A DNA stretch of 64,000 bases from Palsa-506 sp963709075 (GCA_963709075.1 CAVPUY010000005.1:930001-994000); one strand, 5' to 3'; numbered from the stretch's first letter, positions 26,541-35,609 are shown. Made by a program: numbers and translations. The notes: generated by a model from the letters alone, not told the origin.

Positions 26541-26646
26541 TGGCCGCATCAGACTGCCCTCATTGCGGCGGAGGAGGTCCGGTAACGGAAGCGCCCGGGC
26601 CGTGCCGTCGCAGCCGCGTATGCGGCCACGCCGGGCCGCGGCTGGC

Positions 26647-27024
26647 TCAGACGGGGATGAGGTCGACGTGGATCCCGGCAACCTCAGCGAGGGCGCGCAG
26701 GTCGCCGGTATCGGAAGTGAGGATGTCATCCCCGTCGGCGGCCAGGCACACCACCGTGGCATCGACCGCATCGGACTGGCCGCTGCGGGCCAGCAGCATC
26801 CCGGCCCGGCGTCCCAGGACGTCATCGACCGCGGTGACATCGGTCCCGGCGAGCAGCCGGGCCAGCGGGGCCTGACGGCCAGTGCCGCCGCGCCAGACCT
26901 GGGCGACCACTGCCCCACTGGTCACCGGCACCCGCCCTGCCAGGCGCTCACGCTTGACCAGAGCTACGACGTCACGGTCACCGCGCTCTACTGCCAGGAA
27001 CGCCCCGGCATCCAGCACCAGCAT
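26647..27024 (-). CDS. PIN-domain toxin
   Basis: 125 residues. 'LVLDAGAFLAVERGDRDV', 'SDAVDATVVCLAADGD', 'DILTSDTGDLRALAEVAG' show the four PIN acidic positions. Resembles the toxin at 18850 in layout but is a distinct gene. Overlaps the upstream antitoxin stop by one base. Confidence 0.83.
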   Translation of the reverse strand: MLVLDAGAFLAVERGDRDVVALVKRERLAGRVPVTSGAVVAQVWRGGTGRQAPLARLLAGTDVTAVDDVLGRRAGMLLARSGQSDAVDATVVCLAADGDDILTSDTGDLRALAEVAGIHVDLIPV

Positions 27025-27338
27025 CAGGCCGCGCCGCGGCCGCGCCGACCCTGGCCCTGGCCCTGCTCTTGCGGCTCACCGCGCACGACGACCGCGTGGC
27101 TGCGGGCGCGGCGGGCAGCATCGCGGATCTCCTCCTCGGTGACCTGGCCGTGCTCAGCCTCATAGGCGGCGAGGAAATCATCCAGCGCGCCCAGTCGCCG
27201 GTCATGATCTGCCTTCAGCCGCAGCGCGTCATTCACCCACGCGCTCACGCTTTCCGCCTGCCCGCGGGCCACCGCTTCGTGGGCCACCGCCACTAGGCCG
27301 GCATCCACCGACGCCGACAACCGCTCCTTACCGCTCAT
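27024..27338 (-). CDS. Ribbon-helix-helix antitoxin
   Basis: 104 residues. N-terminal 'KERLSASVDAGLVAVAHEAV' RHH fold, then 'SVSAWVNDALRLKADHDRRL' and an acidic 'YEAEHGQVTEEEIRDA' toxin-binding tail; the end is a Gly/Gln/Arg low-complexity stretch. ATG 27338 has AAGGAG-like bases downstream rather than upstream and may be translated from a short leader. Confidence 0.75.
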   Translation of the reverse strand: MSGKERLSASVDAGLVAVAHEAVARGQAESVSAWVNDALRLKADHDRRLGALDDFLAAYEAEHGQVTEEEIRDAARRARSHAVVVRGEPQEQGQGQGRRGRGAA

Positions 27339-27358
27339 ACGAACATGCTACATCTATA

Positions 27359-27370
27359 CTACGATCGTAG
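27359..27370. promoter_or_regulatory. Palindromic operator upstream of the PIN/RHH pair
   Basis: CTACGATCGTAG is a perfect 12-bp palindrome 20 bases upstream of the antitoxin ATG, next to the A/T-rich TCTATACTA. It suits autorepression by the RHH antitoxin. Confidence 0.5.
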
Positions 27371-27470
27371 GAACGCTATCGGCCACCTGGCGAGATAATG
27401 TCCACGGGCCGCGATCGGGCGATCGGGAAGGATCTGCGCTACCTGCTGCCGCCCTTCCTGCCGTTCCGTT

Positions 27471-27701
27471 CTAGCCCTCGATCAGCTTGGTCCACGTGCC
27501 GTTGTCGACCACGCCACTCTGGGCCAGCCCGAAGGCGTGCTGCTGGGCCTTGACCGCGGCCTCCGTATTCGGGCCGAAGATGCCGTCGATCGTAACCGGA
27601 TTCCCCAGCGCAGTGAGCAGGCCCTGCAGCCGGTGCACCATCCGGGCCTGCGGCTTGTCCTGGTCACCGGCCTTCAGCTGGGGAAGAGTGATATTCACCA
27701 T
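27471..27701 (-). CDS. Small peptidoglycan-binding-domain protein
   Basis: 76 residues from ATG 27701, with AGGAGG two bases upstream (close spacing). The whole protein is one PG_binding_1 domain: 'MVHRLQGLLTAL', 'TIDGIFGPNTEAAVKAQQHA', 'VVDNGTWTKLIEG'. No signal peptide. It could be a stray domain or a cargo protein of an element. Confidence 0.75.
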   Translation of the reverse strand: MVNITLPQLKAGDQDKPQARMVHRLQGLLTALGNPVTIDGIFGPNTEAAVKAQQHAFGLAQSGVVDNGTWTKLIEG

Positions 27702-28102
27702 GGCCTCCTGCGATGGCAGCGGCGGAGCCCTCGACAATACGGCTATTCCGGATCGTAACCGCGGACAAGCGCCACGATCCGCCGACTGCCTCATGGTCAC
27801 CCGCTGGCCGAGTTCCTGGGGCGGGCGGGGTGAAACCGGCCGTAGGCGAGGCCGCAGCGAGATCTGGCTTCCTGCAGTTGAGCACGCAGCACGGCCGCGA
27901 TGCTATGCCGCAGCGGTGAGACCGAGCTATGCCCGCACGCGCGCACGGGGCAGCGGCAGGTATAGCCTCTGGCGGGTCGCGGGACGGGGGTAAGGTGGCC
28001 CGATGATCATCGGGCAGCGCGTCCGGGCATTCCGAGGGGCTCGGCCGGCCGGACCGTCTCTCAGGAGCGTCCGCCCCTCGGGTGCTCCTGAGAGAAGGAA
28101 AT
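27702..28102. other. Intergenic stretch without recognisable gene
   Basis: About 400 bases between divergent genes. GGGGCGGACGCTCCTGAGAG and its reverse complement form a hairpin around 28061-28092 just before the epoxide hydrolase start (CTCTCAGGAGCGTCCGCCCC ... GGTGCTCCTGAGAG), possibly a leader structure. Nothing else seen. Confidence 0.4.
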
Positions 28103-29257
28103 ATGACACCGGTGCCTTTTCAGATTTCTGTGCCCGATGACGTCCTGGACGATCTCCGGACGCGCCTGCGCCGGACGCTGTTCACTGGGGTATCGGACGC
28201 GGCGTACTGGGCCGCCGGGACCGACCCCGGCTACCTGCGCGACCTCGCCGACTACTGGGCGGCCGGATTCGACTGGCGCGCGGCCGAGCGAACGCTCAAC
28301 AGCTACGCCCAATACACCGCCGAGATCGCCGGCCGGAAGGTGCACTTCGCGCACATCCGCGGCACGCGCGCCGACGGCGCGCCCGCGCCGCTGCCGCTGA
28401 TCCTGACTCACGGCTGGCCCAGCAGCTTCGTCGAGATGCTGCATGTCGCGCGGCTGCTGACCGACCCGGCCAGTCATGGCGGTGACCCCGCTGATGCCTT
28501 CGACGTGGTCATCCCCTCACTGCCCGGCTTCCTGTACTCCGAGCTGCCGGCCGGGCTGTTCACCCACAGGCGCGTCGCGGAGATCTGGCATCAGCTCATG
28601 ACACGCACCCTTGGCTATCGGCGTTTCGGGGCCTTCGGGGGGGACATCGGCGGCAGGGTGACCCAGTGGCTGGGCGCCCTGTACCCGGGCCAGGTCGCCG
28701 GCATCCATGTCACATCCTCGATCGTCGGAGACGACTTCGCGCAGCGCCCGCCGACCGCTCAGGAGCGGGCCTACCTCGACGCCCTCGACGCCTATGACAT
28801 GACCGACCAGGGCTACAGCGAGATCATGTGCACCCGGCCGGACACGATCGCGGCCGCCCTGATCGACAGCCCTGCAGGGCTGGCCGCCTGGATCATCGAC
28901 AAGTACCGCGACTGGAGCGACTGCCATGGCGACCTGGAGTCCCGTTGGGACAAGGACACCATCCTGACGGTCGCCACCCAGTACTGGGCTACTGGCACAA
29001 TCGGCTCGTCATTCCGTCAGTACTACAACTACGAGCGCAACGAGCCGGTCCCGGCGATCACCGTGCCCGCCGCGATCACCCTCAGCAATGAGCCGGGCCT
29101 TGCAGCCTACGTGCCAAGCCTCGCCGAGCGCCGCTGCACCGACCTGCGTCACTTCAGCACTCCGGGCCGTGGCGGGCATTTCATGGCACATGAAGAACCC
29201 GACCAAGTCGCCCGCGAACTGCGCGCCTTCTTCCGGCCGCTGCGATCCCCGGACTGA
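28103..29257 (+). CDS. Epoxide hydrolase (alpha/beta hydrolase, EHN family)
   Basis: 384 residues from ATG 28103 with AGAAGGA upstream. N-terminal EHN domain ('FQISVPDDVLDDLRTRLRRT'), oxyanion 'LTHGWPSSFVEML', nucleophile Asp in 'AFGGDIGGRVTQWLG', and catalytic His in 'GRGGHFMAHEEPDQVA'. Opens epoxides to diols, cytoplasmic. Intact. Confidence 0.9.
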   Translation: MTPVPFQISVPDDVLDDLRTRLRRTLFTGVSDAAYWAAGTDPGYLRDLADYWAAGFDWRAAERTLNSYAQYTAEIAGRKVHFAHIRGTRADGAPAPLPLILTHGWPSSFVEMLHVARLLTDPASHGGDPADAFDVVIPSLPGFLYSELPAGLFTHRRVAEIWHQLMTRTLGYRRFGAFGGDIGGRVTQWLGALYPGQVAGIHVTSSIVGDDFAQRPPTAQERAYLDALDAYDMTDQGYSEIMCTRPDTIAAALIDSPAGLAAWIIDKYRDWSDCHGDLESRWDKDTILTVATQYWATGTIGSSFRQYYNYERNEPVPAITVPAAITLSNEPGLAAYVPSLAERRCTDLRHFSTPGRGGHFMAHEEPDQVARELRAFFRPLRSPD

Positions 29258-29259
29258 CT

Positions 29260-29779
29260 TCGGCTGCCACCACATGACCGCGAGCTGTGAGCAGGCGTTT
29301 CGGGCCCTCTGCGTGACGCTGTACCGCCTCTGCCTTTGGCCCAGCATGGCATGGGCGGCGGCGAGGCCGTGGTGCGCGGAGCGCAGCAGCAGGGGGAACT
29401 GGTCCCGGACGGCCAGGACGAACTCCAGGTCGGCCACGGCCTTTTCGGCCCGCTGTGTGTCCGGCGGGAGCCCGGCCAGGGCCAGCCCGCGGAAGTACTG
29501 CGGCAGCCCAAGGTCGGCGGTCGCCGCCTGGTCGAGCTTGGCCAGCGCGGCGTCCACGTCCTCGCCCAGCCGTGCCTGGAAGAACCCGGCCAGCGCGAGC
29601 GGGAGTGCCTCGCCTGGCTGGGCGTCGGCAAGCTCGGAGAAGTAGCGGTAACCCTCGGCGTCCGAGCGGGCAGCGGCGAGCCTGGTGGCGAGGTGACCGT
29701 GGTGGCCCGGTCGGCGCCGGGCCCAGCGGGCCGCTGTCTTGAGTTCGATGCCGCGGTGGCGGGTGATCGGTTCGGTCAT
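29260..29779 (-). pseudogene. Tetratricopeptide-like protein, 3' truncated
   Basis: ATG 29779. 'GYRYFSELADAQPGEALPLA', 'GFFQARLGEDVDAALAKLDQ', 'PQYFRGLALAGLPPDTQRAE' and 'DLEFVLAVRDQFPLLLRSAH' are helical repeat sequence as in TPR proteins. Homology fades after 'LAAAHAMLGQ' near 29340; the frame then runs antisense through the end of the epoxide hydrolase gene, so the natural C-terminus was lost. Confidence 0.55.
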
Positions 29780-29837
29780 GGCAGTGATCCCTTCGGCGTC
29801 AGTCAGGTGTGGCGGTGCAGCGGTTGCTGCCGCAGGG

Positions 29838-31433
29838 TTACCGGACCGCTGAGACGGGGTGCGGTTGGGTCTCGGCTTCGTGCGCCCCTTCGACTGTTTT
29901 GGCTTCATCGGTCGCCAGGCTCGCTAGCCGGGCGGGCTGGGCGGGCAGGAACAGGACGGCCAGCAGGGCCCCTGCGGCGGCGACGGCGCCGGCGATGAGG
30001 CAGCCGACGGTGAGGCCGCGCAGGAAGGCGTTGGCGGAGGCGTGCTGCAGTGCCTGTCCGAGGGCCGGGTGGCCGAGGGCCGCGATCTTGCCCGCGGCCG
30101 CGTAGGCGGCGCCGACGGACTGGTGCGCGATCGCCGCGACCGGGCCGGGCACGCTGGCGGGCAGGGTGGCGGTGAGCCGTGAGGCGTAGACCGATGCGTA
30201 CACGCTGCCGATCACGGCCACGCCGAGGGTGCCGCCGACCAGCCGGGTGGAGTCGTTCACGGCGGAGCCGACGCCGGCCTTATGCCGCGAGATGGCGCCC
30301 ATGATGGACTCGGTGGCGGGTGCCGAGGTCAGGCCCATGCCGAGCCCGTACAGCACCATCTGGGCCGCGATGACGCCGTAGCTGATCGTCGCGCTGGTGG
30401 TCGCCGCTACCCAGCCGTAGAACGCGGCCGTCGCGACCAGCCCGGTGGTGACGATGAGCTTGGTCCCGGCTCGCACGGCGAGCTGAGTCCCGGCGACCGA
30501 TCCGGCGCCGACCGCCAGCGCCACCGGCAGCAGGTGCACCCCGGCCGAGAGCGGGCCGTAGCCGCGGACGAACTGGAAGTACTGGGTCATCAAGAAGATG
30601 AAGCCGAACAGGGTGAAGAACGACACCGTGACCGCGCCGCTGGCCGCGCTGAACCGCAGGTTGCGGAACAGCCGCACATCGAGCATCGGGTGCGCGGCAC
30701 GCCGCTCAGCCGCGATGAACGCGGCGAGCAGGACCGCCGCGGCGGCAAAGCCGGCCAGGCTCCGCACGCTTCCCCACCCGTAGGCCGGCGCCTCGATGAT
30801 GGTGAAGACCAGCACTGCCATGGTTGCTGAGGACAGCGCCAAGCCGACGATGTCGGGAGCTGCCGCCTCCGGGTCCTTCGACGTCGGAACGACGAGCGCC
30901 ACCAGGATCACGGCGGCCGCGGCTACCGGCGCCAGGGCGATGAAGATGCTGGCCCAGCTGAACTGCTCCAGCAGCCAGCCACCGGCGATCGGCCCCGTCG
31001 CGATGGCCACGCCGGCGACCGCGCCCCACAGTCCGATCGCGCGGGCCCGTTCCCTCCGCTCGGTGAAGACGTTGGAGATCAGGGACAGCGTCGCCGGGAA
31101 GGTCATCGCGGCGCCCAGCCCCATCACGGACCGGGCCGCGATGAGCTGCGCCGGGCTGGTCGTGAAGCCACCAATCAGGCTGGCGGCGCCGAACACGGCG
31201 AGCCCGGCCAGCAGCATGCCTTTGCGGCCGAACCGGTCCGACAGGCTGCCGAAGGTGAGCAGCAGCGCGGCGAAGACAAGGTTGTAGGAGTCGACGACCC
31301 ACTGCAGCTGGGTGGTGGTGGCATGCAGCTCGCGCACCATGGCGGGAAGCGCCACGTTCACCAGGGTCGTGTCCAGGTTGACGAGGAACGCTGCCAGCAG
31401 CAGCGCGACGAGGATCATGGGTTTGGATCGCAT
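29838..31433 (-). CDS. MFS exporter, DHA2 (EmrB/QacA) type
   Basis: 531 residues, about 14 helices. 'LVNLDTTLVNVALPAM' (motif D1), 'GSLSDRFGRKGMLLAG' (motif A) and 'GPIAGGWLLEQFSWASIF' (motif C) are intact. Start ATG 31433 ('RSKPMILVALLL'); ATG 31418 is possible. The start region lies inside a 367-bp inverted repeat shared with 32938-33305, and a LysR gene stands on the other side: originally a divergent regulator-exporter pair. Confidence 0.88.
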   Translation of the reverse strand: MRSKPMILVALLLAAFLVNLDTTLVNVALPAMVRELHATTTQLQWVVDSYNLVFAALLLTFGSLSDRFGRKGMLLAGLAVFGAASLIGGFTTSPAQLIAARSVMGLGAAMTFPATLSLISNVFTERRERARAIGLWGAVAGVAIATGPIAGGWLLEQFSWASIFIALAPVAAAAVILVALVVPTSKDPEAAAPDIVGLALSSATMAVLVFTIIEAPAYGWGSVRSLAGFAAAAVLLAAFIAAERRAAHPMLDVRLFRNLRFSAASGAVTVSFFTLFGFIFLMTQYFQFVRGYGPLSAGVHLLPVALAVGAGSVAGTQLAVRAGTKLIVTTGLVATAAFYGWVAATTSATISYGVIAAQMVLYGLGMGLTSAPATESIMGAISRHKAGVGSAVNDSTRLVGGTLGVAVIGSVYASVYASRLTATLPASVPGPVAAIAHQSVGAAYAAAGKIAALGHPALGQALQHASANAFLRGLTVGCLIAGAVAAAGALLAVLFLPAQPARLASLATDEAKTVEGAHEAETQPHPVSAVR

Positions 31434-31748
31434 GGTGCGAGCCTGACAGCGTGCCCGCAGCCGAAAAAGAGGCAGCTTGCGAACGCACTCTTCGGCCAGG
31501 CCGAACAATCTTGCGGCCAGGCAAACTTCATCCGATCGGCCGCCACCTGCCGGGGTACCGTCAGGATGTGGAGCTGCGTCAGCTCGAAGCGTTCTTGGCA
31601 GTAGCCACCGAACTGCACTTCGGGCGGGCCGCCGAGCGGCTGCACCTCGCCCCGCCGACGCTCAGCGAACTGATCCGCCGCCTCGAGCGCGAACTCGGCA
31701 CACCGCTATTCACCCGCACCACCCGCCAGGTCGCCATCACCAGCGCCG
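31382..31748 (+). repeat. Inverted repeat, left arm (MFS 5' end / LysR 5' end)
   Basis: This segment is the near-identical reverse complement of 32938-33305. It contains the first ~17 codons of the exporter (minus), the divergent intergenic region and the first ~60 codons of the LysR gene (plus). Arms differ by a few substitutions and one base (CCACCTGCC against CCAGCCTGCC). Confidence 0.85.
31568..31748 (+). pseudogene. LysR regulator, N-terminal fragment in left arm
   Basis: GTG 31568. 'ELRQLEAFLAVATELHFGRA' and 'PPTLSELIRRLERELGTPLF' are the complete winged HTH of the LysR protein encoded at 32123-33118, but the sequence leaves the family after 'RQVAITSAE' at 31748. A duplicate of the HTH only. 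Confidence 0.8.
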
Positions 31749-32040
31749 AGTTTGGCCATCATCGGGCTGACGTGGGTCTTGGCGGTCAGCGGGCTCATGA
31801 ACAGAGCCGCAGCGATCGCGATCTCGTCATTGCTCATGCCCGCAGCGACCCGGGCGAGAACTTCCCGCTCCCGTTCGGTGAGCACAGACAGCACGGAGGC
31901 GTCGACTGGCTGGGCCGGACCGCGCCCGGCGATGCTGGAGATTAGCGTGCGGCTGACGCTTGGCGCCAGCAGGGCATCGCCGCGGGCAACCACCCGGATC
32001 GCGCTGACGAGGTCCTCCGGCTCGGTGTTCTGGCACGCCA
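31749..32040 (-). pseudogene. LuxR-type response regulator, C-terminal fragment
   Basis: Minus frame 'EPEDLVSAIRVVARGDALLA', 'LTEREREVLARVAAGMSNDE' and 'LFMSPLTAKTHVSPMMAKL': the end of a receiver domain and the NarL/LuxR helix-turn-helix. Both ends are cut; the 3' end abuts the left arm of the inverted repeat. Confidence 0.7.
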
Positions 32041-32122
32041 CAAGCTCGCGGCATGGGCCTACCCGCGGCCGCATCGCCGTCCACAGGGGCCGCCGGCCCA
32101 GCGCGCTCGTTGCGCTGTGGCG

Positions 32123-33118
32123 TCAGCTCTCCAGGTCGCAGCCTGATCGCGGTGCTGGCTCGGGTGGGGGTCCGTCCGGGTCCTGGTTTGGTCCGGTGTG
32201 GTGCAGGTGATCGGGCTGGGTATGCCAGCCGGGCGGTAGATCTGCAGCCAGCGCGCAGTGGACGAACCGGGCAACGGCTATGGTGTGCACCCGGCTGGGG
32301 TTCCATTGCAGGGTGAACGGCACGAGCTGGCGGGGCGCCACCGGGCGGATGACTGTCTGGGTGTGGGCAGCCGCCAGGGACGGGATCAGCAGGATCCAGT
32401 CAATGTCGGGCTGGTCGGCCCAGCGGATGGCGGCCAGGTCAGCGTCGGCGAGCTCGATGGTCGGCGGGGCGATGCCTGCGGTGCCGAGTGCCTGGCGCTG
32501 GGTCAGGGCCCAGGCAGGGAACAGGGCCTCCGGGGCGATGCCCAGCACGTCGTGGCCGAGTTCGGACAGCGCGATGGTGTCGCGGCTGGCCAGGCGATGG
32601 CCTGGGCGCAGGCCGACCAGCAGCGGTTCGGCACAGAACACCTCGGTGGCGATCCTGGCCGCTTCGGGGACCGGGCAGCAGGTGAGGGCCACGTCGATGT
32701 CGCCGGTCACGACGGCGTCGAGGAGGTTGGGCAGCCACATCCGTTGCAGTTCGACAGTTACCTGTGGTGCTTCGGCGGCGAACAGGCGGATCAGGTGCGG
32801 GGCGAGCATTGGGGCGGCGGGCGGGGTGATGCCCAGCCGCACGGTGCCTGCCTCGCCGTCAGCGACGCGGCGCATGGCGGCCTTGGCGGCGGCGATCTCG
32901 TCGAGAATGACCTTTGAGCGGGTGAGCAGTTCGGCGCCGGCGCTGGTGATGGCGACCTGGCGGGTGGTGCGGGTGAATAGCGGTGTGCCGAGTTCGCGCT
33001 CGAGGCGGCGGATCAGTTCGCTGAGCGTCGGCGGGGCGAGGTGCAGCCGCTCGGCGGCCCGCCCGAAGTGCAGTTCGGTGGCTACTGCCAAGAACGCTTC
33101 GAGCTGACGCAGCTCCAC
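32123..33118 (-). CDS. LysR family transcriptional regulator
   Basis: 331 residues, GTG 33118. N-terminal winged HTH and linker helix, then a periplasmic-binding-like effector domain ('TVRLGITPPAAPMLAPHLIR', 'VTGDIDVALTCCPVPEAARI', 'LLVGLRPGHRLASR'). The C-terminal ~40 residues are Pro/His-rich and probably run past the normal end. It likely controls the DHA2 exporter whose 5' end faces it in the inverted repeat. Confidence 0.85.
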   Translation of the reverse strand: MELRQLEAFLAVATELHFGRAAERLHLAPPTLSELIRRLERELGTPLFTRTTRQVAITSAGAELLTRSKVILDEIAAAKAAMRRVADGEAGTVRLGITPPAAPMLAPHLIRLFAAEAPQVTVELQRMWLPNLLDAVVTGDIDVALTCCPVPEAARIATEVFCAEPLLVGLRPGHRLASRDTIALSELGHDVLGIAPEALFPAWALTQRQALGTAGIAPPTIELADADLAAIRWADQPDIDWILLIPSLAAAHTQTVIRPVAPRQLVPFTLQWNPSRVHTIAVARFVHCALAADLPPGWHTQPDHLHHTGPNQDPDGPPPEPAPRSGCDLES

Positions 33119-33305
33119 ATCCTGACGGTACCCCGGCAGGCTGGCGGCCGATCGGATGAAGTTTGCCTGGCCGCAAGATTGTTCGGCCTGGCCGAAGAGT
33201 GCGTTCGCAAGCTGCCTCTTTTTCGGCTGCGGGCACGCTGTCAGGCTCGCACCATGCGATCCAAACCCATGATCCTCGCCGCGCTGCTGCTCGCAGCGTT
33301 CCTCG
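32938..33305 (-). repeat. Inverted repeat, right arm
   Basis: Reverse-complement partner of 31382-31748. The arm carries the LysR 5' end (minus) and a plus-strand duplicate of the exporter's first codons ('RSKPMILAALLLAAFLD', 33254 on) that stops at once. Arms ~367 bp with a 1.19-kb centre. Confidence 0.85.
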
Positions 33306-33378
33306 ATCCAGCCGCCATAGCGGTCGATCAGCTCATCTCCGAGCCCACCTTGTAGATATCAGCTAGATGGAGGCTGCC

Positions 33379-34173
33379 ATGTACGACCCGCCTGGCTATC
33401 TGTGGGCGATCACCATCGCCGGGACCGCCGCGATCGCGGCTGCGACCTGCGTCGTGCTGTACAGCGGCGCGAAACGCGCCGGCCTGGGCCGAAGGCGCGC
33501 GGCGCTGCTGGCCGGGGCCGCGGCCGTCGTGCTCGGCGGCTGGTTCACCGCCACCGCGGTGATCGCGGGTCACGGCTGGTACCACACGCGGCTCGGACAC
33601 GGGGTGCCGTGGCTGCCGATCGCGGTGGCCGGGTTCTTCGGCCTGCTGCTGGCCCTGCGCCGGATCCCGGTGGTCGCCCGCGCCCTGGCGGCACCGGGCC
33701 TGGCGAGCCGCCTGGAGTACCCGCATTTGTTCCGGGTGGAAGGGGTGGCCTTCCTGATCATGATGGCCCTCGGTCATCTGCCCGCGCTGTTCGCCTTGCC
33801 CGCGGGCCTGGGCGACATCGTCGCCGGCATCGCCGCGCCGCTGGTCGCGTACAGGCTCGCGCGGGGCACGGGCCGCGGCGCCGCCCTGTGGCACAACGCG
33901 TTCGGCATGACCGATCTGGCCGTGGCCCTGACCCTCGGCGCCCTCACCGGATACCAGCTGCTCAACATCACGCCGTCCGCCGCGCCGATCTTCGAGCCCC
34001 CGCTCGCGCTGATCGTGACAGCCGGGGTGCCGCTGCTGCTCGTCCTGCACATCACGTCCATGTCCGCGCTGGCCAGAGCCCCGCGGACGCCACTGCCGAC
34101 CACCGGCCCGCTCCTTGCCGGCGCGACGCCGCGTACTGCCGTAGCGGAAACCCCGGCAGCCGGTGCCCGGTGA
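33379..34173 (+). CDS. Polytopic membrane protein, function unknown
   Basis: 264 residues from ATG 33379, preceded by GGAGG five bases away (the in-frame ATG 33367 has no such site). Seven or so hydrophobic helices, e.g. 'LLAGAAAVVLGGWFTATAVI' and 'FLIMMALGHLPALFALPAGL'. The soluble C-terminal tail is Pro/Ala-rich. No family recognised. About 30 bases upstream a 26-codon frame follows its end (34200-34280), probably not a gene. Confidence 0.65.
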   Translation: MYDPPGYLWAITIAGTAAIAAATCVVLYSGAKRAGLGRRRAALLAGAAAVVLGGWFTATAVIAGHGWYHTRLGHGVPWLPIAVAGFFGLLLALRRIPVVARALAAPGLASRLEYPHLFRVEGVAFLIMMALGHLPALFALPAGLGDIVAGIAAPLVAYRLARGTGRGAALWHNAFGMTDLAVALTLGALTGYQLLNITPSAAPIFEPPLALIVTAGVPLLLVLHITSMSALARAPRTPLPTTGPLLAGATPRTAVAETPAAGAR

Positions 34174-34370
34174 AGCACTCAGCGCAGAGAAGAAGACAAT
34201 GCAGCTCAAGATCGATGCGCTCAAGGACGCGACGGCCTGGCCGTGCGCCTGCCGGCGCACCCTCGTCGTGCTCGCCAGCTAGCTCATGGCCGCCGAGCTC
34301 TGCCAGGAGGGCCATCCGCCCGCACGACTGCACGCCGGGCGTGGGCCCGGTCAACGGACAAGGAAACGCA

Positions 34371-34671
34371 ATGAACACCCGGAGTCCATACCCAGACGTT
34401 GAGGTCCCGGAGATCTCCCTGCCCAGGTTCGTCCTTGACCGAGCCGATGAGCGAGTTGCAGCGGTCCCACTCATGGGTCCTGCCGGCCACGGTAGCGCCA
34501 GCCCGCTGATGGGCCCCGGCCACCGCGGGCACCATCACCCGCTGATGGGGCCCGGCCGCCCCGGCCACCGTTACCCCGCTGCTGGGTCCCGCCGATCGCA
34601 GCACGATGGTCTCGCTCATGGGTCCCGCCGACCCGGGCACGGCCACGCCGCTGATGCGCCCAAGCCGGTAA
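34371..34671 (+). pseudogene. Repeat peptide gene with 4-coumarate-CoA-ligase-like N-terminus
   Basis: ATG 34371 with AAGGA six bases upstream. First residues 'SPYPDVEVPEISLPRFVLDR' resemble the N-terminus of 4CL-type acyl-CoA synthetases; then a 12-residue repeat begins ('PLMGPAGHGSAS', 'PLMGPGHRGHHH', 'PLMGPGRPGHRY'). One extra base in the third unit shifts the frame; in the corrected frame the repeats continue 'PLLGPADRSTMV', 'SLMGPADPGTAT', 'PLMRPSR' and stop at TAA 34669. About 100 residues if restored. Confidence 0.5.
34466..34660 (+). repeat. 36-bp tandem repeats, six units
   Basis: Units begin at 34466, 34502, 34538, 34575, 34611 and 34647; spacing is 36, 36, 37, 36 and 36. Consensus start CCGCTGATGGGTCCCGCC. 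The single 37-base step is the frameshift described for the peptide gene. Confidence 0.75.
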
Positions 34672-34799
34672 TGCCTCGCTCAGACCGCAGGACGGACCTC
34701 TGGCCCGGCCCGGGCGCGGCCCGGGCGAACCGAGCACGCTCCGGCCATCGATACGGCATCCCTCTGACCCGCTAGTAGTCCGGCCCGGAAGGCGTTGAC

Positions 34800-35609
34800 G
34801 TGACAGACATCCAGATCCAGACCCAGTACTCGACCGGCGCTTCCCGGCAGGCCATCGAGCAGGCGCTCGTCGCCGCCGGGAAAGACCTCGGCCATCTTCG
34901 GCCGGCGGACCTCGCTCTGCTGGAGGACTTCCACACGATGGGCCGCATCGCCACCACTCAACTGGCCGACCTGGCCGAGATCACCCCCGACGACGAGGTC
35001 CTCGACGCCGGCAGCGGAATCGGCGGAACCGCCCGCTACGTCGCCGGACGCAGCCGCTGCCACGTGGTCGCCGTGGATCTCACCGAGGAATACTGTCAGA
35101 CCGCACGTTGGCTCAACCAGCTTGCCGGGCTTGAAGACCGGATCTCCGTGCGCCAGGCGGACGTCACGGACCTGCCATTCGAGGACGCGACCTTCACCCT
35201 GATGTTCAGCCAGCACGTGCAGATGAACGTGGCCGACAAGGTTCTCCTCTACCAGGAGGCACGCCGGGTCCTGGCCGGCGGCGGCAGGCTGGCTGTGTGG
35301 GACATCGCCGCCGGCGAGGACCGCGCACCCGACTTCCCGATGCCCTGGGCCGACCAGCCCGAATACAGCCACCTGACCACACCCGACCGGTTGCGCACGG
35401 CCATCGAAACCTCCGGATTCGAGATCGAGCAGTGGAACGACCTCACCGACCAAGCGGCCGCGACGATGCAGACGATGCTCACGTTGCCTCCCAGCCCGAT
35501 CGGACTGCAGGCCTTCGTCCCCAACTTCGAGTCGAAAGCCAAGAACCTCACCACCGCGCTGGCCGACGGCCGGCTGCGCGCCATCCAGGGCATAGCACGA
35601 GCGGTCTGA
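34800..35609 (+). CDS. Class I SAM-dependent methyltransferase
   Basis: 269 residues, GTG start. Helical N-terminal cap, SAM motif 'VLDAGSGIGGTARYVAG', 'VVAVDLTEEYCQTARWLNQL', 'VRQADVTDLPFEDATFTLMF' and 'ARRVLAGGGRLAVWDIA'. The 'GSGIGG' form and 'MGRIATTQLADLAEITPDDE' cap resemble sarcosine/glycine-type N-methyltransferases and UbiE-like enzymes. Downstream of the repeat peptide gene, 129 bases apart, same strand. Intact. Confidence 0.85.
   Translation: MTDIQIQTQYSTGASRQAIEQALVAAGKDLGHLRPADLALLEDFHTMGRIATTQLADLAEITPDDEVLDAGSGIGGTARYVAGRSRCHVVAVDLTEEYCQTARWLNQLAGLEDRISVRQADVTDLPFEDATFTLMFSQHVQMNVADKVLLYQEARRVLAGGGRLAVWDIAAGEDRAPDFPMPWADQPEYSHLTTPDRLRTAIETSGFEIEQWNDLTDQAAATMQTMLTLPPSPIGLQAFVPNFESKAKNLTTALADGRLRAIQGIARAV

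Noticed and set aside
34466..34660. CRISPR-like array
   Set aside because: The 36-bp units are contiguous without spacers and coding in frame; no cas genes are present in the window.
33402..34775. Long plus-strand frame of 457 codons
   Set aside because: Arg/Pro-rich shadow of the membrane protein; only its last part coincides with the repeat peptide gene.
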